From: Gangjinia marincola
Lineage (GTDB): Bacteria > Bacteroidota > Bacteroidia > Flavobacteriales > Flavobacteriaceae
Assembly: GCF_039523415.1 (NCBI RefSeq)
Contig: NZ_BAAAFG010000001.1
Span: 186,001-250,000 of the forward strand
Length of the DNA stretch: 64,000 bases
Reading direction: 5' to 3'
Shown: one piece after another, positions 17,279 through 26,170 of the stretch
Position numbering within the stretch: position 1 is the stretch's first letter
How the letters are laid out: each line of letters opens with the position of its first letter
Position numbers and translations under genes: made by a program
The notes under the pieces: generated by a model
Databases searched by the model: none
Told to the model about the DNA's origin: nothing
What the model saw: the letters and a program-made list of their open reading frames with translations, nothing else

Positions 17279-18300
17279 AGCATTTTCAAATTATTGATCA
17301 TAAAAAAAATACTCTTGCAGATAATCTTACAGATAACTGTAAAGTATGTCTTGCAAAATGTGATTTTCAGGCTAGACAAATAAATGTTTGCCCTGAATAT
17401 GGTGATAAAAGACGTCATGGATTAAGAATAACTAACAAATCAAGCTGTTTTTTATGTTGTGATAAAACTAAAACTACCAAGCTTTTCCGGCAGAAAATAG
17501 AAGCTCTATCGTATACCGTGCCTGACTTAAAAATCCCAATAAGTGAAATAAGAAGTGAAGAGCAAAAAAAAGTCAATCGTTTAGTACACAACTTAACATC
17601 AATAAACGCACATAATATTCAAGAAATTTATGATTTAGTACCGCAAGAGGTTTTAGCTCAAAATTGGCGTAAACAATTAGTTTTCATAAAAGAAGAGATT
17701 TCCAAGGATTTAGATAAAGCTGCATTGACATTCTTAAGGATAGCAAAGCACAATACTCATATGCGATCAGAATTTTCAATTTATAGAAAAATTGAAAGAG
17801 ATGATAACATAGAACTTGATAAGAAAAATCACAAATTAAGAAATGTACTTTTAAATACCTTGCATACATTTTTTTCCGATTTCTCGAGAAGAAATATTTA
17901 CGTTGATGTGGCTGAATTTTATTTTCAAGTCAAGTTTGATTATGAAACTGTCCAAGTTGCACTATATCACTTAATAGAAAATGCAACGAAATATACGCTA
18001 GCCGAAACAAAAATCTCGATTTCAGCTTCGGAGAATTTAGAAACCGTCGATTTAAAGTTTGAAATGATTAGTGCTCACGTAAAAGAGGAGGAACGGGAAT
18101 ATGTAATAAAAGAAGGTTTTTCTGGAGAAATGGCTAAAAAAATGAATCGCCACGGAGATGGAATTGGTATGTGGAGAATAAATCAAATGCTTGAAATAAA
18201 TGAAGGAAGTTTTGAAGCAATATTTGGACCTATAAAAGAAGAGAGAATGGGATTCGAGTTTAGCGAAAATGTATTCATTTTAAAATTCGCAAAATCTTAA
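17275..18300 (+). CDS. Soluble Cys-rich histidine-kinase-like ATPase
   Basis: 341 residues starting at a TTG that overlaps the TGA of the receiver gene. No membrane segment. The N-terminus is rich in cysteine (C22, C25, C29, C39, then C58, C61, C62), which suggests a metal-binding or redox module. A helical region follows with two candidate phospho-histidines: H105 in RLVHNLTSINAHN and H159 in IAKHNTHMRSEF. The HATPase domain shows the N box LIENATKYT (N236) and the G1 box GDGIGMWRINQML (about 294-306). The pair reads as a two-component system. The ligand and target are unknown. Which histidine is phosphorylated is inference. Confidence 0.65.
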   Translation: MKHFQIIDHKKNTLADNLTDNCKVCLAKCDFQARQINVCPEYGDKRRHGLRITNKSSCFLCCDKTKTTKLFRQKIEALSYTVPDLKIPISEIRSEEQKKVNRLVHNLTSINAHNIQEIYDLVPQEVLAQNWRKQLVFIKEEISKDLDKAALTFLRIAKHNTHMRSEFSIYRKIERDDNIELDKKNHKLRNVLLNTLHTFFSDFSRRNIYVDVAEFYFQVKFDYETVQVALYHLIENATKYTLAETKISISASENLETVDLKFEMISAHVKEEEREYVIKEGFSGEMAKKMNRHGDGIGMWRINQMLEINEGSFEAIFGPIKEERMGFEFSENVFILKFAKS

Positions 18301-18416
18301 ACGTCAAAAGAAGTTCTTAACACTATGCATTAGTTACACTTCTGCTGTGTAGTAGCTTTATAACTATAATAATACTAATCTCTATAGAGATTATTCTAAT
18401 AAATGTGGTATACCAT

Positions 18417-18782
18417 ATGAAATACATAAGTACAACTAAAGCAACTAATTGTCCAAAAAGGGGCTTGAAGGATTATTTATTAGATTTATTCTCATTTTGG
18501 GTGCCAAGAGCGAATTTAGGCTATGAATCGAAGATGCATCTTGTTAAGATATGGCTTATTGAATTTAAAGAAGAAGATGGAAAATTTCTACCATGGAGAG
18601 AAATCGCTTTAGGGTTAGATGGAAACCCAATTTTTGCTGGACCGAGTAAAAATAATTATGGGTTTTGGCTTGATACACATATGCAGTTTAAAGATTTTGA
18701 TGATTATGAATTGATAGAGAAGAATGAGTTTGAAATATATTGGGATCTTTCTGGAGTAAAAACTCCAGATTCTTCAAAGTAA
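18417..18782 (+). CDS. Hypothetical protein, unrecognised
   Basis: About 121 residues from the ATG at 18417; a GTG at 18405 is the alternative. A soluble protein with mixed charge and many aromatic residues (LFSFWVPRANLGYESKMHL, EFEIYWDLSG). I do not recognise the family. It lies about 115 bases downstream of the kinase-like gene on the same strand and shares its AT-rich composition, so it may belong to the same accessory patch. No catalytic motif is visible. Confidence 0.5.
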   Translation: MKYISTTKATNCPKRGLKDYLLDLFSFWVPRANLGYESKMHLVKIWLIEFKEEDGKFLPWREIALGLDGNPIFAGPSKNNYGFWLDTHMQFKDFDDYELIEKNEFEIYWDLSGVKTPDSSK

Positions 18783-18805
18783 TTCTCCCACTACTGCATA
18801 ATTAA

Positions 18806-19069
18806 TCAATCAAAACAAAGAAATCCTTCATCATCAACTCCTTCGATAAAACTGTCAAAAGATTCCCCATTTAGATCTATTATAGCTTCTGAACCCATGA
18901 ATTGATCAAATACCGTAACGGTACCATCGCCATTATCACAATAGCGTCTTACCAGCTCATCTTCAATAAAGTTAAATTCACAACGCACGCAATATGTATC
19001 ATCATCGCTATCGCACGATGTAATTACAAAGCAGTAAAGCAGAAAGAACAAAAAAGTATTCTTATTCAT
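18806..19069 (-). CDS. Small Cys-containing lipoprotein
   Basis: About 87 residues from the ATG at 19069, which gives a clean lipoprotein signal (NTFLFFLLYCFVITSC, lipobox Cys at 19). The mature part is short, acidic and holds several cysteines (CVRC, RRYC and a C-terminal LCFD). Function unknown. An ATG 51 bases upstream would add a hydrophobic stretch before the signal and was rejected. It converges with the hypothetical gene ending at 18782. Confidence 0.55.
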   Translation of the reverse strand: MNKNTFLFFLLYCFVITSCDSDDDTYCVRCEFNFIEDELVRRYCDNGDGTVTVFDQFMGSEAIIDLNGESFDSFIEGVDDEGFLCFD

Positions 19070-19170
19070 GCCTATCAGTGAACAATAGTAGTGCCATAGA
19101 AGAAATATCTTGCTATACATTGCAAAGCCTTAATTAAAAGCATCTGTGCTATCGACAGTAAGATTTCTCT

Positions 19171-19196
19171 CCGCCAGCCGGCGGATCGAAATGACC
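19171..19196. repeat. CCGCC-agcc-GGCGG palindromic repeat
   Basis: A perfect 5-bp GC hairpin flanked by TTTCTC and TCGAAATGAC. Another member of the dispersed CGAAATGAC-type group. Confidence 0.55.
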
Positions 19197-19364
19197 CGTA
19201 CTGGATTCTCTTAATATCACAAATTTGCCAACAACGCAGAGATATACTGCTATAACTTCTATTATATACTTCCTTCAAGGAACGATAAATAAGTCCATTT
19301 CAAAAGATTTATACTTTTTTAAAAATTACCACACCATATCTTCAAGTCCCGTGAACAGGGCTTT

Positions 19365-19386
19365 GTCAGGTGAATGTCAGGTGAAT
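19365..19386. repeat. Tandem 11-base repeat GTCAGGTGAAT x2
   Basis: Two perfect copies side by side, followed by another G. They lie about 40 bases upstream of the putative -7 box. Confidence 0.8.
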
Positions 19387-19400
19387 GACCCGCAAATTAT

Positions 19401-19431
19401 TTCGAGTTGAGCCTGCTTCATCCTAGGTTTG
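19401..19431 (+). promoter_or_regulatory. Probable promoter of the Ntn hydrolase
   Basis: -7 box TAGGTTTG at 19424-19431 (fits TAnnTTTG). A weak TTCG at 19401-19404 lies 19 bases upstream. Confidence 0.4.
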
Positions 19432-19480
19432 TACCATCAAACAATCGATCAATTTCTTTTCACTTAAAAACCTAGAACCT

Positions 19481-20623
19481 ATGAAAACTTCATTTTTTTT
19501 AAAACTAACTCTTTTAGTATTGAGTATACTACATGTATGCTCTGCTTTAGCTTGTACCACCGTAAGCTATATCGATAAATACGGTAACGTATGGAATGCG
19601 AATAATGAAGACGGTCCGTACGCGACGGCTACGTTTATCAATGTTTATCCTAAATCCCATCATGGGGCGTATGGATATTATACCTTGTCTTATTTGTCTC
19701 CAATGTTCGGTCAGACCAGTCAGCTTCAAGGCGGAATGAATGAAGCCGGTCTTACCTTTGATTTTAATGCGATTCCGGCAGTGGAGAATGTTGATCTTTC
19801 TCATAAAAAATCGTTTGAAGGTGGTGATGAAGCTATTCTCACGCATCTTTTAAGCACCATGCGTTCCGTAGATCAGGTAATCGCATTTTTTGAGGAATAT
19901 TGGTTTAGCAATGGGTTTACCAATGCGCAAATGCACGTCACAGATCGTTCAGGAAAAATGGTGATCATTAGTGCGTCAGGCGTACTGATTTCTCAGAAGC
20001 CGTATTTAATCTCTACCAATTTCGACCTTGCTGCGGGAAAATCAGATCAAGATTGCTGGAGGTATAAGGCGGCAACTTCGATTGTTCAGAAAGAACATCA
20101 AGGTTTGAATACCATGCTCTCCTTGTGTAAAGCTACGGAACAAAAAAATGGCAGAACCATGTACTCGAATATACAGAATTTAACCACTGGTGAACTATGG
20201 TTTTCTTCAAAAGATTCACAGGGAGCAACCATACATACGTCATTACAGAAACTACTCGAAAAAGGTCAAAAATTCTACTCTTTTCAGGATTTAGCGGCTA
20301 TCAATGAAGATTTCTATATGCCAGACGATCAATTAGGCGATACGAAAAATTTGGAAGCTGTAGATAAGAGTGATCTGGTGGGCACCTATTTTAATGAAGC
20401 TACAGGAAATGTCACCATTCACGAAACCGAAAAAGGTATACGCTTATCTTTTGAGAATGACATGTCTGTTGAATGCGAGGTCAATCATGACCAAGCCTAC
20501 GTAGCGTTGGATGCACCTATACGTCTTCATTTTCATCGAGATACTGATGGGCAACTACAATTATCGTTGTTTGAAGAACATTTTTGGTCATTCACAGCCA
20601 TGAAACAATCAAACGCAAATTAA
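19481..20623 (+). CDS. Secreted linear amide C-N hydrolase (Ntn type)
   Basis: 380 residues. An N-terminal signal (LLVLSILHVCSALA) ends exactly before C25 in ACTTVSY, so signal cleavage would expose the N-terminal nucleophile Cys, the hallmark of choloylglycine-hydrolase and acylase Ntn enzymes. NANNEDGP (N41, D44 region) and GGMNEAGLTFDFNA match the conserved oxyanion and substrate segments of this family. The C-terminal part (about 295-380) looks like a small beta domain. It hydrolyses a linear amide; the substrate is unknown. The XRE/membrane regulator follows on the same strand, about 70 bases downstream. Confidence 0.82.
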   Translation: MKTSFFLKLTLLVLSILHVCSALACTTVSYIDKYGNVWNANNEDGPYATATFINVYPKSHHGAYGYYTLSYLSPMFGQTSQLQGGMNEAGLTFDFNAIPAVENVDLSHKKSFEGGDEAILTHLLSTMRSVDQVIAFFEEYWFSNGFTNAQMHVTDRSGKMVIISASGVLISQKPYLISTNFDLAAGKSDQDCWRYKAATSIVQKEHQGLNTMLSLCKATEQKNGRTMYSNIQNLTTGELWFSSKDSQGATIHTSLQKLLEKGQKFYSFQDLAAINEDFYMPDDQLGDTKNLEAVDKSDLVGTYFNEATGNVTIHETEKGIRLSFENDMSVECEVNHDQAYVALDAPIRLHFHRDTDGQLQLSLFEEHFWSFTAMKQSNAN

Positions 20624-20692
20624 AAATCAGACATAACATAAATGTTTAACTTCTTGTATCTTGCTCACGCTTCATACAAGATCAATACGATA

Positions 20693-21520
20693 ATGATGAA
20701 ACAACCCGAATTAGGCCAAAAAATACTAGAATTAAGACAACTCAAAGGAGTAACGCAAGAAGAGCTGGTAGAGCAATGCAACATTTCTGTACGCACCATT
20801 CAGCGTATTGAGGCAGGCGAAACCATGCCAAGAATGTATACGATCAAAACCATACTTTCTGCTTTAGATAGAGATTTAGATGATTTGAATCAGGCTTCGC
20901 TTTTTGAAACAAAAGTGAAAGAGGCGATGCTTTTTAGCATAGATGAAGGTAAAGATGTCTCTTTTTTATTCAAGCAATTGCACATAGGATGGATCGCCGG
21001 AGTACTAAGTATGATCCTATTCATTTTTGAGGCCATTGAGGATACCTATTATATTATGAATAAAGAATATCTGTACGCCAAACCCCTCACCATAACCATA
21101 GGCGTGGCGTCCATCCTCGTGTTTTCGGTATTTATGCGTTCTTTTATTTTATTAGGGAATCTCTTTAAGAATGACGTGTTAAAGTATGTATCTATTCTTT
21201 TTATCGCCATAAACGCTGTGGTTTGTATATACGCACTTATTGACCTTGATTTTGAGTACTTACCTGTTGAGGCGTACGGAATCATTTTTTTGATTTGCTG
21301 GGGAATGATGTCTCTCTTCTTTGGTATTGCGTTGTTAAAGCTGATGGGATTAGGCAATTTACCTAAAGCCACAGGTATGTTACAAATTGTCATTGGCGCT
21401 ATGATGCTCACCATATTTTTGGGTATTGTCGCCGGTCCGGCCAGTATCATCGCACAAGGATTTAGTGTGGCAGTTATTCTTAAAGCTATTGAGGTAATTA
21501 AAAAGCAGGTGAACGCTTAG
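20693..21520 (+). CDS. XRE-type HTH regulator with membrane domain
   Basis: About 275 residues from the ATG at 20693; an in-frame ATG at 20642 is possible. Residues about 5-60 form an XRE helix-turn-helix (GQKILELRQLKGVTQEELVE, then SVRTIQRIEAGETMPRMYT). From about residue 85 on there are five hydrophobic segments, including WIAGVLSMILFIFEAIED, LTITIGVASILVFSVF, and ICWGMMSLFFGIALLKLM. A DNA-binding domain tethered to the membrane would sense an envelope signal. It sits next to the amidohydrolase and may control it, which is inference. Confidence 0.78.
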   Translation: MMKQPELGQKILELRQLKGVTQEELVEQCNISVRTIQRIEAGETMPRMYTIKTILSALDRDLDDLNQASLFETKVKEAMLFSIDEGKDVSFLFKQLHIGWIAGVLSMILFIFEAIEDTYYIMNKEYLYAKPLTITIGVASILVFSVFMRSFILLGNLFKNDVLKYVSILFIAINAVVCIYALIDLDFEYLPVEAYGIIFLICWGMMSLFFGIALLKLMGLGNLPKATGMLQIVIGAMMLTIFLGIVAGPASIIAQGFSVAVILKAIEVIKKQVNA

Positions 21521-21691
21521 TTTAAATGATGAGTTAAGGCTCCTGCTCTGCAGTGTATGCCTATTGGCTAGGCGGGGTTGTACGGGTAAGCCAGTAATCC
21601 TATTACCGAAGATCTAGCTAATCGTAAATAGAGACTAGATGTTTTAAATTGTTCATATTCTCCTTAAACTTGCAACTTTTTAAAATAACCC

Positions 21692-22261
21692 ATGAGAATA
21701 GTTTTACTAGCCCTATGTTTTGGATTTACATCGCAGATTGTCAGTGCTCAATTCATTAAGGAAAAATCAATACAGGCTAGTATTGGTTTAGGATTAAGTG
21801 TTCCCTATGATAGTGCAGACGAGGTAGCGGATAATGGTCTATTTGTGCAAGGAGAATTAGTATTAAAAGTTCTATCTTGGATAGAAATAAGGCCCTATGC
21901 AGGTGTCATTTGGACGAATTCTGATGGAACCGATCTTGACGGAAACCCCACTGATGAAAAGGCAGAATCAAAAGCGTTTCTTACAGGAGGTAAGCTTAGA
22001 CTTAGAGCTCCAATTCCTTATGTAGCACCCTACGTAGAATTAGGTGTTGGGACTTCAATAGGTAAGTTCGAAACTTCAACCGTATTCTATGATATAAAAG
22101 GTAATGGTTTTTTATATCATATTCCATTTTCATTTGGACTAGAGCTTGGAAAAGCACACAATGTAGATATTGGGTTTGCGTATTTCTTTCAACCTAAAGT
22201 AAAACAGTATGTGGGCGCATTTGCTGTTGGAGTTAGTTTTCAACCCAAGAAATGGAGGTAA
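21692..22261 (+). CDS. Putative outer-membrane beta-barrel protein
   Basis: 189 residues with a signal peptide (LALCFGFTSQIVSAQ). The body is strand-like with alternating residues and Gly turns (ASIGLGLSVPYDSADEVADNG, FVQGELVLKVLSWIEIRPYAG) and ends with a charged KKWR instead of an aromatic. Most like a small barrel of the flavobacterial outer membrane. The function is unknown. Short intergenic DNA surrounds it; no operon partner is obvious. Confidence 0.55.
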   Translation: MRIVLLALCFGFTSQIVSAQFIKEKSIQASIGLGLSVPYDSADEVADNGLFVQGELVLKVLSWIEIRPYAGVIWTNSDGTDLDGNPTDEKAESKAFLTGGKLRLRAPIPYVAPYVELGVGTSIGKFETSTVFYDIKGNGFLYHIPFSFGLELGKAHNVDIGFAYFFQPKVKQYVGAFAVGVSFQPKKWR

Positions 22262-22349
22262 TTTTTTGGATTTGCAAGAACTAAGCGACCTCTACTATTG
22301 ATAGTGTTAAATAATTATTTTAGAAACCTCAAACAAACCGACTGAAACT

Positions 22350-22688
22350 ATGAAATTAGTAACGTATTGTAAATCGTGTAAAAAAGACATTATAGTAAAG
22401 TCTAATGCCGCGACTAGGCCAGAATTGCAAATGGAAAAAGGAGATGAGTTCAATGTAAATTGTCAAAACTGTGGAAGTATGGAAAAGAAACATGTCAATG
22501 ATGTGAAGGCAGAACCAAATAAAGCATTGCTTCTTGTTGGATTGGGAATAGGAATTATTGCAACCGTCATGTTATGGAAAATTTATGGCGCAATTTCAAC
22601 AATAAGTGCAACTATTCCGATCCTTTTTTGGTATCAACAAATGAACCAGACAAAAGCGTTCAACTTATACATGATACGGCGCAAATAA
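22350..22688 (+). CDS. Zinc-ribbon membrane protein, hypothetical
   Basis: 112 residues. The N-terminal half has two CxxC pairs, CKSCKK and CQNCGSM, spaced about 33 residues apart as in a zinc ribbon. The C-terminal half has two membrane segments (ALLLVGLGIGIIATVMLW and GAISTISATIPILFW). It probably sits in the inner membrane with the ribbon in the cytosol. No known family recognised. Confidence 0.6.
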   Translation: MKLVTYCKSCKKDIIVKSNAATRPELQMEKGDEFNVNCQNCGSMEKKHVNDVKAEPNKALLLVGLGIGIIATVMLWKIYGAISTISATIPILFWYQQMNQTKAFNLYMIRRK

Positions 22689-22791
22689 AACTAGTTTTTT
22701 TCGTTAACTTTTAAACTACTGCACTATCAGCCTTCAATAAATTTAAACCTTTTGGCAATACTTGGGTCTAAATAGTATCTATCTAGGCTGT

Positions 22792-23886
22792 ATGAAGCTA
22801 CATCTTGCGTTTGTATTCTTGCCCTTCTTTATATTTTCTTCTTGCGATCAAACCCAGGCAAGGCAAGAAGTTGATGCCTGTACAGCGGCTACACTTAATC
22901 AACAGGCAACCTATAATGATCTGGTTCAGGATATTCCGCTGGATGTACTTACTGCATTAGTAGAACTTCCCGATGAACACAGAGCCTTAGGCAGAAATAA
23001 AGCAGGATATATTCACGTTCGGTTTCAGTTGCATAGCACACGACTGACGGATTATGCGATTAGAACTCGGCGTAATGAAGCGTTGACGGAGTACCTCAAA
23101 ACGCTCCAGTATGCCTTTTCATATCAACGTACGGCAGGAGATTTCCAATTCGTTCCACCAAATGATCTTTTACAACAGTACGATGATCAACCTCCCAGTG
23201 AGGCTGATTTAGCCAGTGGTACCGCATTTTTTGCCTATAGTTTGGGAATAAGTCTAATGAGTTTATCACATTCAGATTGGTACAGCCATGCGGAGTCAAC
23301 TCTGATAATCAGAAATGAAATCAATGCATTACACCCCAATATTCAGCTTATGCTGAATTACTTAAAAACTTCGGTCAGCGTATTAAATGAAGTAGATGCA
23401 CAGGCACCCAACCGTTTATTGTTTAATGCCATTGCTTTTTACAGCCTGGGGAATTACCTAAACGACCAGGAGGCAAAAGAAATTGGGATTACTTTTGCTA
23501 ATGCTGCACTGGATCAACACGATGAAGTCAGCGGTTATTTTATTGAAGGCGGTGGCTGGGATTCCAGCTATAATGGTGTGGCAATTAAACTTGGCTTGGA
23601 GCTTTTCACAATCATACCCGCAGGAGAAGACCAGGAATTAAAAAACCGTTTGCAGGACATTGCAAGCTGTGCCGCTCAATGGCAAAGCTCACGCATATTA
23701 CCGACCGGGGAAATTACTACAGAAGGGAATACCCGGGTGTATCCCGGCGGAGAAGAGTTTTTGGGTAACGAAAAGCAGGTTGATGTCATTAAATCCATCA
23801 AAGCCTTTTTCTACATGGCTATGTTATCAAACGAAAATGAGTACAGAGCGCTGGCGGAGCAGGTGATAGGATATTACCAAAAATAA
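22792..23886 (+). CDS. Lipoprotein with helical-repeat body, hypothetical
   Basis: About 364 residues from the ATG at 22792. A TTG 30 bases upstream would add residues before the signal and was rejected. Signal LHLAFVFLPFFIFSSC gives a lipobox Cys at 18. The body is alpha-helical; the segment YFIEGGGWDSSYNGVAIKLG resembles the GGWD-type motifs of (alpha/alpha)-toroid glycoside hydrolases and lyases. It could therefore act on polysaccharide, but no catalytic residue is assigned. No partner genes for carbohydrate breakdown lie beside it. Confidence 0.55.
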   Translation: MKLHLAFVFLPFFIFSSCDQTQARQEVDACTAATLNQQATYNDLVQDIPLDVLTALVELPDEHRALGRNKAGYIHVRFQLHSTRLTDYAIRTRRNEALTEYLKTLQYAFSYQRTAGDFQFVPPNDLLQQYDDQPPSEADLASGTAFFAYSLGISLMSLSHSDWYSHAESTLIIRNEINALHPNIQLMLNYLKTSVSVLNEVDAQAPNRLLFNAIAFYSLGNYLNDQEAKEIGITFANAALDQHDEVSGYFIEGGGWDSSYNGVAIKLGLELFTIIPAGEDQELKNRLQDIASCAAQWQSSRILPTGEITTEGNTRVYPGGEEFLGNEKQVDVIKSIKAFFYMAMLSNENEYRALAEQVIGYYQK

Positions 23887-24211
23887 TTGAATATGATAGC
23901 GGGGGATTGATCAACTTTATTAAAACCCGCTCCGCAGTTGTTGCACTGTTGCGGTAAATTTTATTGAAGGCTGATTTTGCGCAGCAGTTCCGCTAAATTT
24001 TAGTGAGTATTACTATTCCCAAAAATAGAAGCGGGAGAGATGGTTTGATCTGTTAAATTACGCTACACGTTGGACCAAAAAAAATGCTTAGCGAAGCATA
24101 AGGTCCTAATCGATTAGTAAGAGTGGAAGTTTAACATAGCTAATTTTTTCTCCGTAGCGATGTTAACTTTATTCATGTGTGGTCATAAAAGGATAACAAC
24201 ACTTATATCAT
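23887..24211. other. 325-base intergenic region, no gene
   Basis: Two related but imperfect tracts (around GCGGTAAATTTTATTGA and CCGCTAAATTTTAGTGA, near 23953 and 23992) and an ATGCTT-agcg-AAGCAT hairpin near 24087. No coding frame is convincing. Confidence 0.5.
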
Positions 24212-26023
24212 ATGAAATTTTCTACGCTCATCACCTTTTTAATTTTTCTTACGTTCAACTCTTATTTATTGTTAGCGCAATGTCCTACGGTAGGAACATT
24301 GATTGTCTTAGACTCACAAGCTGACGTGGATGCTTTCCCTACCCAATATGCAGCATGTAATGTATTTGAAAATGAGATTTTAATCGCTGGTGCTGATATC
24401 ACAGACCTTACGTCCTTAAGTCAAATAGAAGAAATTCTTGAATATCCCTTGCGAATTATAAATAATCCAAATTTAACCAATTTATCAGGTCTAGAGAATA
24501 TTCAAAGTGTAGGTAATCTGCAGATTAACCAAAATTCGTCCTTGCAAAATTTAGACGGATTGACTGGACTTGCTTCATTAACCGGGAGAGTGGTAGCCGG
24601 TGAACAGTTACCGGGATCGTTGAGTATTATCAATAACGCAGCTTTAGAAAACACCGCTGGTCTAACCAACCTAAGTACTATTCAAGCCAGCAGCTTAAAT
24701 GACTCAGATCCATTGGTTATTCAAATAGAAAATAACGATCTACTCACAGATCTATCAGGTTTTGAAGGACTTACCGTGATACCAGGCAGGGTGCTTATTA
24801 AGCGAAATGATAATTTAATCTCTCTAAACGGTTTTGACAATATTGAATCATTAACTCTGCTCACGATAGATGATAATGACGCATTAATTCATCTAGACGA
24901 TTTATCTTCTTTAACTGCTCTTTTAGCCTTACAACTTAGCAACAACGAGAGTGTCTTAAATATTGATGGTTTATTAGGCATCACAGAGATATTTAGTATC
25001 AATATATTTAATAATTTTTCTTTGCAAAATCTTGACGGACTTATTAATATAAATACCTACGGTGAATTTGCTTCATTAGTCATTTCAACAAATGCAAATC
25101 TTACCTCTGTAAGTGGATTGAGTAATATAGATGTGCTACCCGGCGGTAATCTTGAAATTAAGAATAATGATAGTCTAACTACTATTGATGGAGTATGGGA
25201 TTTGCAAAGTATAGATAATGATCCAGTGGGTGTCTTCACGAATTTAATTATTGAAAATAATGATGCTCTCATCGATCTAAGTGGTTTGTCAAATTTATCT
25301 TCAGTAAGTGGAGATGTCTCAATTCGAGATAATAACCAGCTGATCAGCCTAGATGGATTACAAAATCTAGCCTTGATTGAAAATTCTCTTATTTTATTCA
25401 ATAACTCAAGCTTAGAAAACTTGACCGGACTAAATGGGGTAGCGCAAGTAGGAAATGATTTAGTCATCACGACAAACCCTTCTTTAGACGACGTCACAGC
25501 ATTACAAAATTTAGGTGCTATTGGGACAGAACAAAATTCAGGAATGGCGAATCTTGCAGTCGATGTTTGTGGAGCTCTTACCTCGTTAGATGGATTGCAA
25601 AACATTGATCCAGATTCTATAGAATTTCTCATTTTAGTGGACAATCCAAGTTTAAGTTTCTGTAGTTTGTCTAATTTATGTGCACACATCGATAGCGGTG
25701 GAAATACCAATATTTCTGGTAATTTACCCGGATGCAATACTCCAGATGATATCACAACAGGATGTGATCCACTAGGTGTACAGGACGTTCAAACTAGCAA
25801 TGATTGGATGGTGTACAGGTCAAAAGATAAATTGTGTGTGGATTTTAATAATACTCATGTGGATGACATATTAATTTATGACATCACTGGGAGAACACTT
25901 CTAAACAGACACATTGAAAACCAAGAACGTATTGACCTAGGAATAACTCCTGCAAACCAATTTTTAATAATCCAGGTAAGTACTTCTACAGGTAAACAGC
26001 TTTCGAAAAAAGTGATTTTTTAA
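24212..26023 (+). CDS. Secreted L-domain/LRR-like repeat protein with T9SS tail
   Basis: 603 residues with a signal peptide ending at LLLAQ. The body holds over fifteen repeats of roughly 22-25 residues of the form LxIxxNxxLxxLxGLxxL, as in LSIINNAALENTAGLTNLST and LTIDDNDALIHLDDL. This resembles receptor L-domain or leucine-rich repeats forming an extended solenoid. A Cys-containing cap (SFCSLSNLCAHIDS) follows, then a linker and a C-terminal region near residues 535-603 (ILIYDITGRTLLNR, ending KKVIF), typical of T9SS sorting domains. It is probably surface exposed for adhesion or binding. No enzyme domain. Confidence 0.8.
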   Translation: MKFSTLITFLIFLTFNSYLLLAQCPTVGTLIVLDSQADVDAFPTQYAACNVFENEILIAGADITDLTSLSQIEEILEYPLRIINNPNLTNLSGLENIQSVGNLQINQNSSLQNLDGLTGLASLTGRVVAGEQLPGSLSIINNAALENTAGLTNLSTIQASSLNDSDPLVIQIENNDLLTDLSGFEGLTVIPGRVLIKRNDNLISLNGFDNIESLTLLTIDDNDALIHLDDLSSLTALLALQLSNNESVLNIDGLLGITEIFSINIFNNFSLQNLDGLININTYGEFASLVISTNANLTSVSGLSNIDVLPGGNLEIKNNDSLTTIDGVWDLQSIDNDPVGVFTNLIIENNDALIDLSGLSNLSSVSGDVSIRDNNQLISLDGLQNLALIENSLILFNNSSLENLTGLNGVAQVGNDLVITTNPSLDDVTALQNLGAIGTEQNSGMANLAVDVCGALTSLDGLQNIDPDSIEFLILVDNPSLSFCSLSNLCAHIDSGGNTNISGNLPGCNTPDDITTGCDPLGVQDVQTSNDWMVYRSKDKLCVDFNNTHVDDILIYDITGRTLLNRHIENQERIDLGITPANQFLIIQVSTSTGKQLSKKVIF

Positions 26024-26170
26024 CAACAGCAAAACGTATTTTCCATCACTGTGCGTATGAGATAGTACATATCCAATTTTCAAATCCATTAACACATCCT
26101 ATTAAACTCGTCCTAAAACCATTCACCAGATTTTAAATTCAGTTGCCTAAGCGGTATATTAAAATCAAAA

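Larger units (their letters stand above)
19070..19480. other. Intergenic region with REP-like palindrome and tandem repeat
   Basis: No gene seen. It carries the palindrome at 19171-19184, the 11-base tandem repeat at 19365-19386 and the promoter of the downstream hydrolase. Confidence 0.5.
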
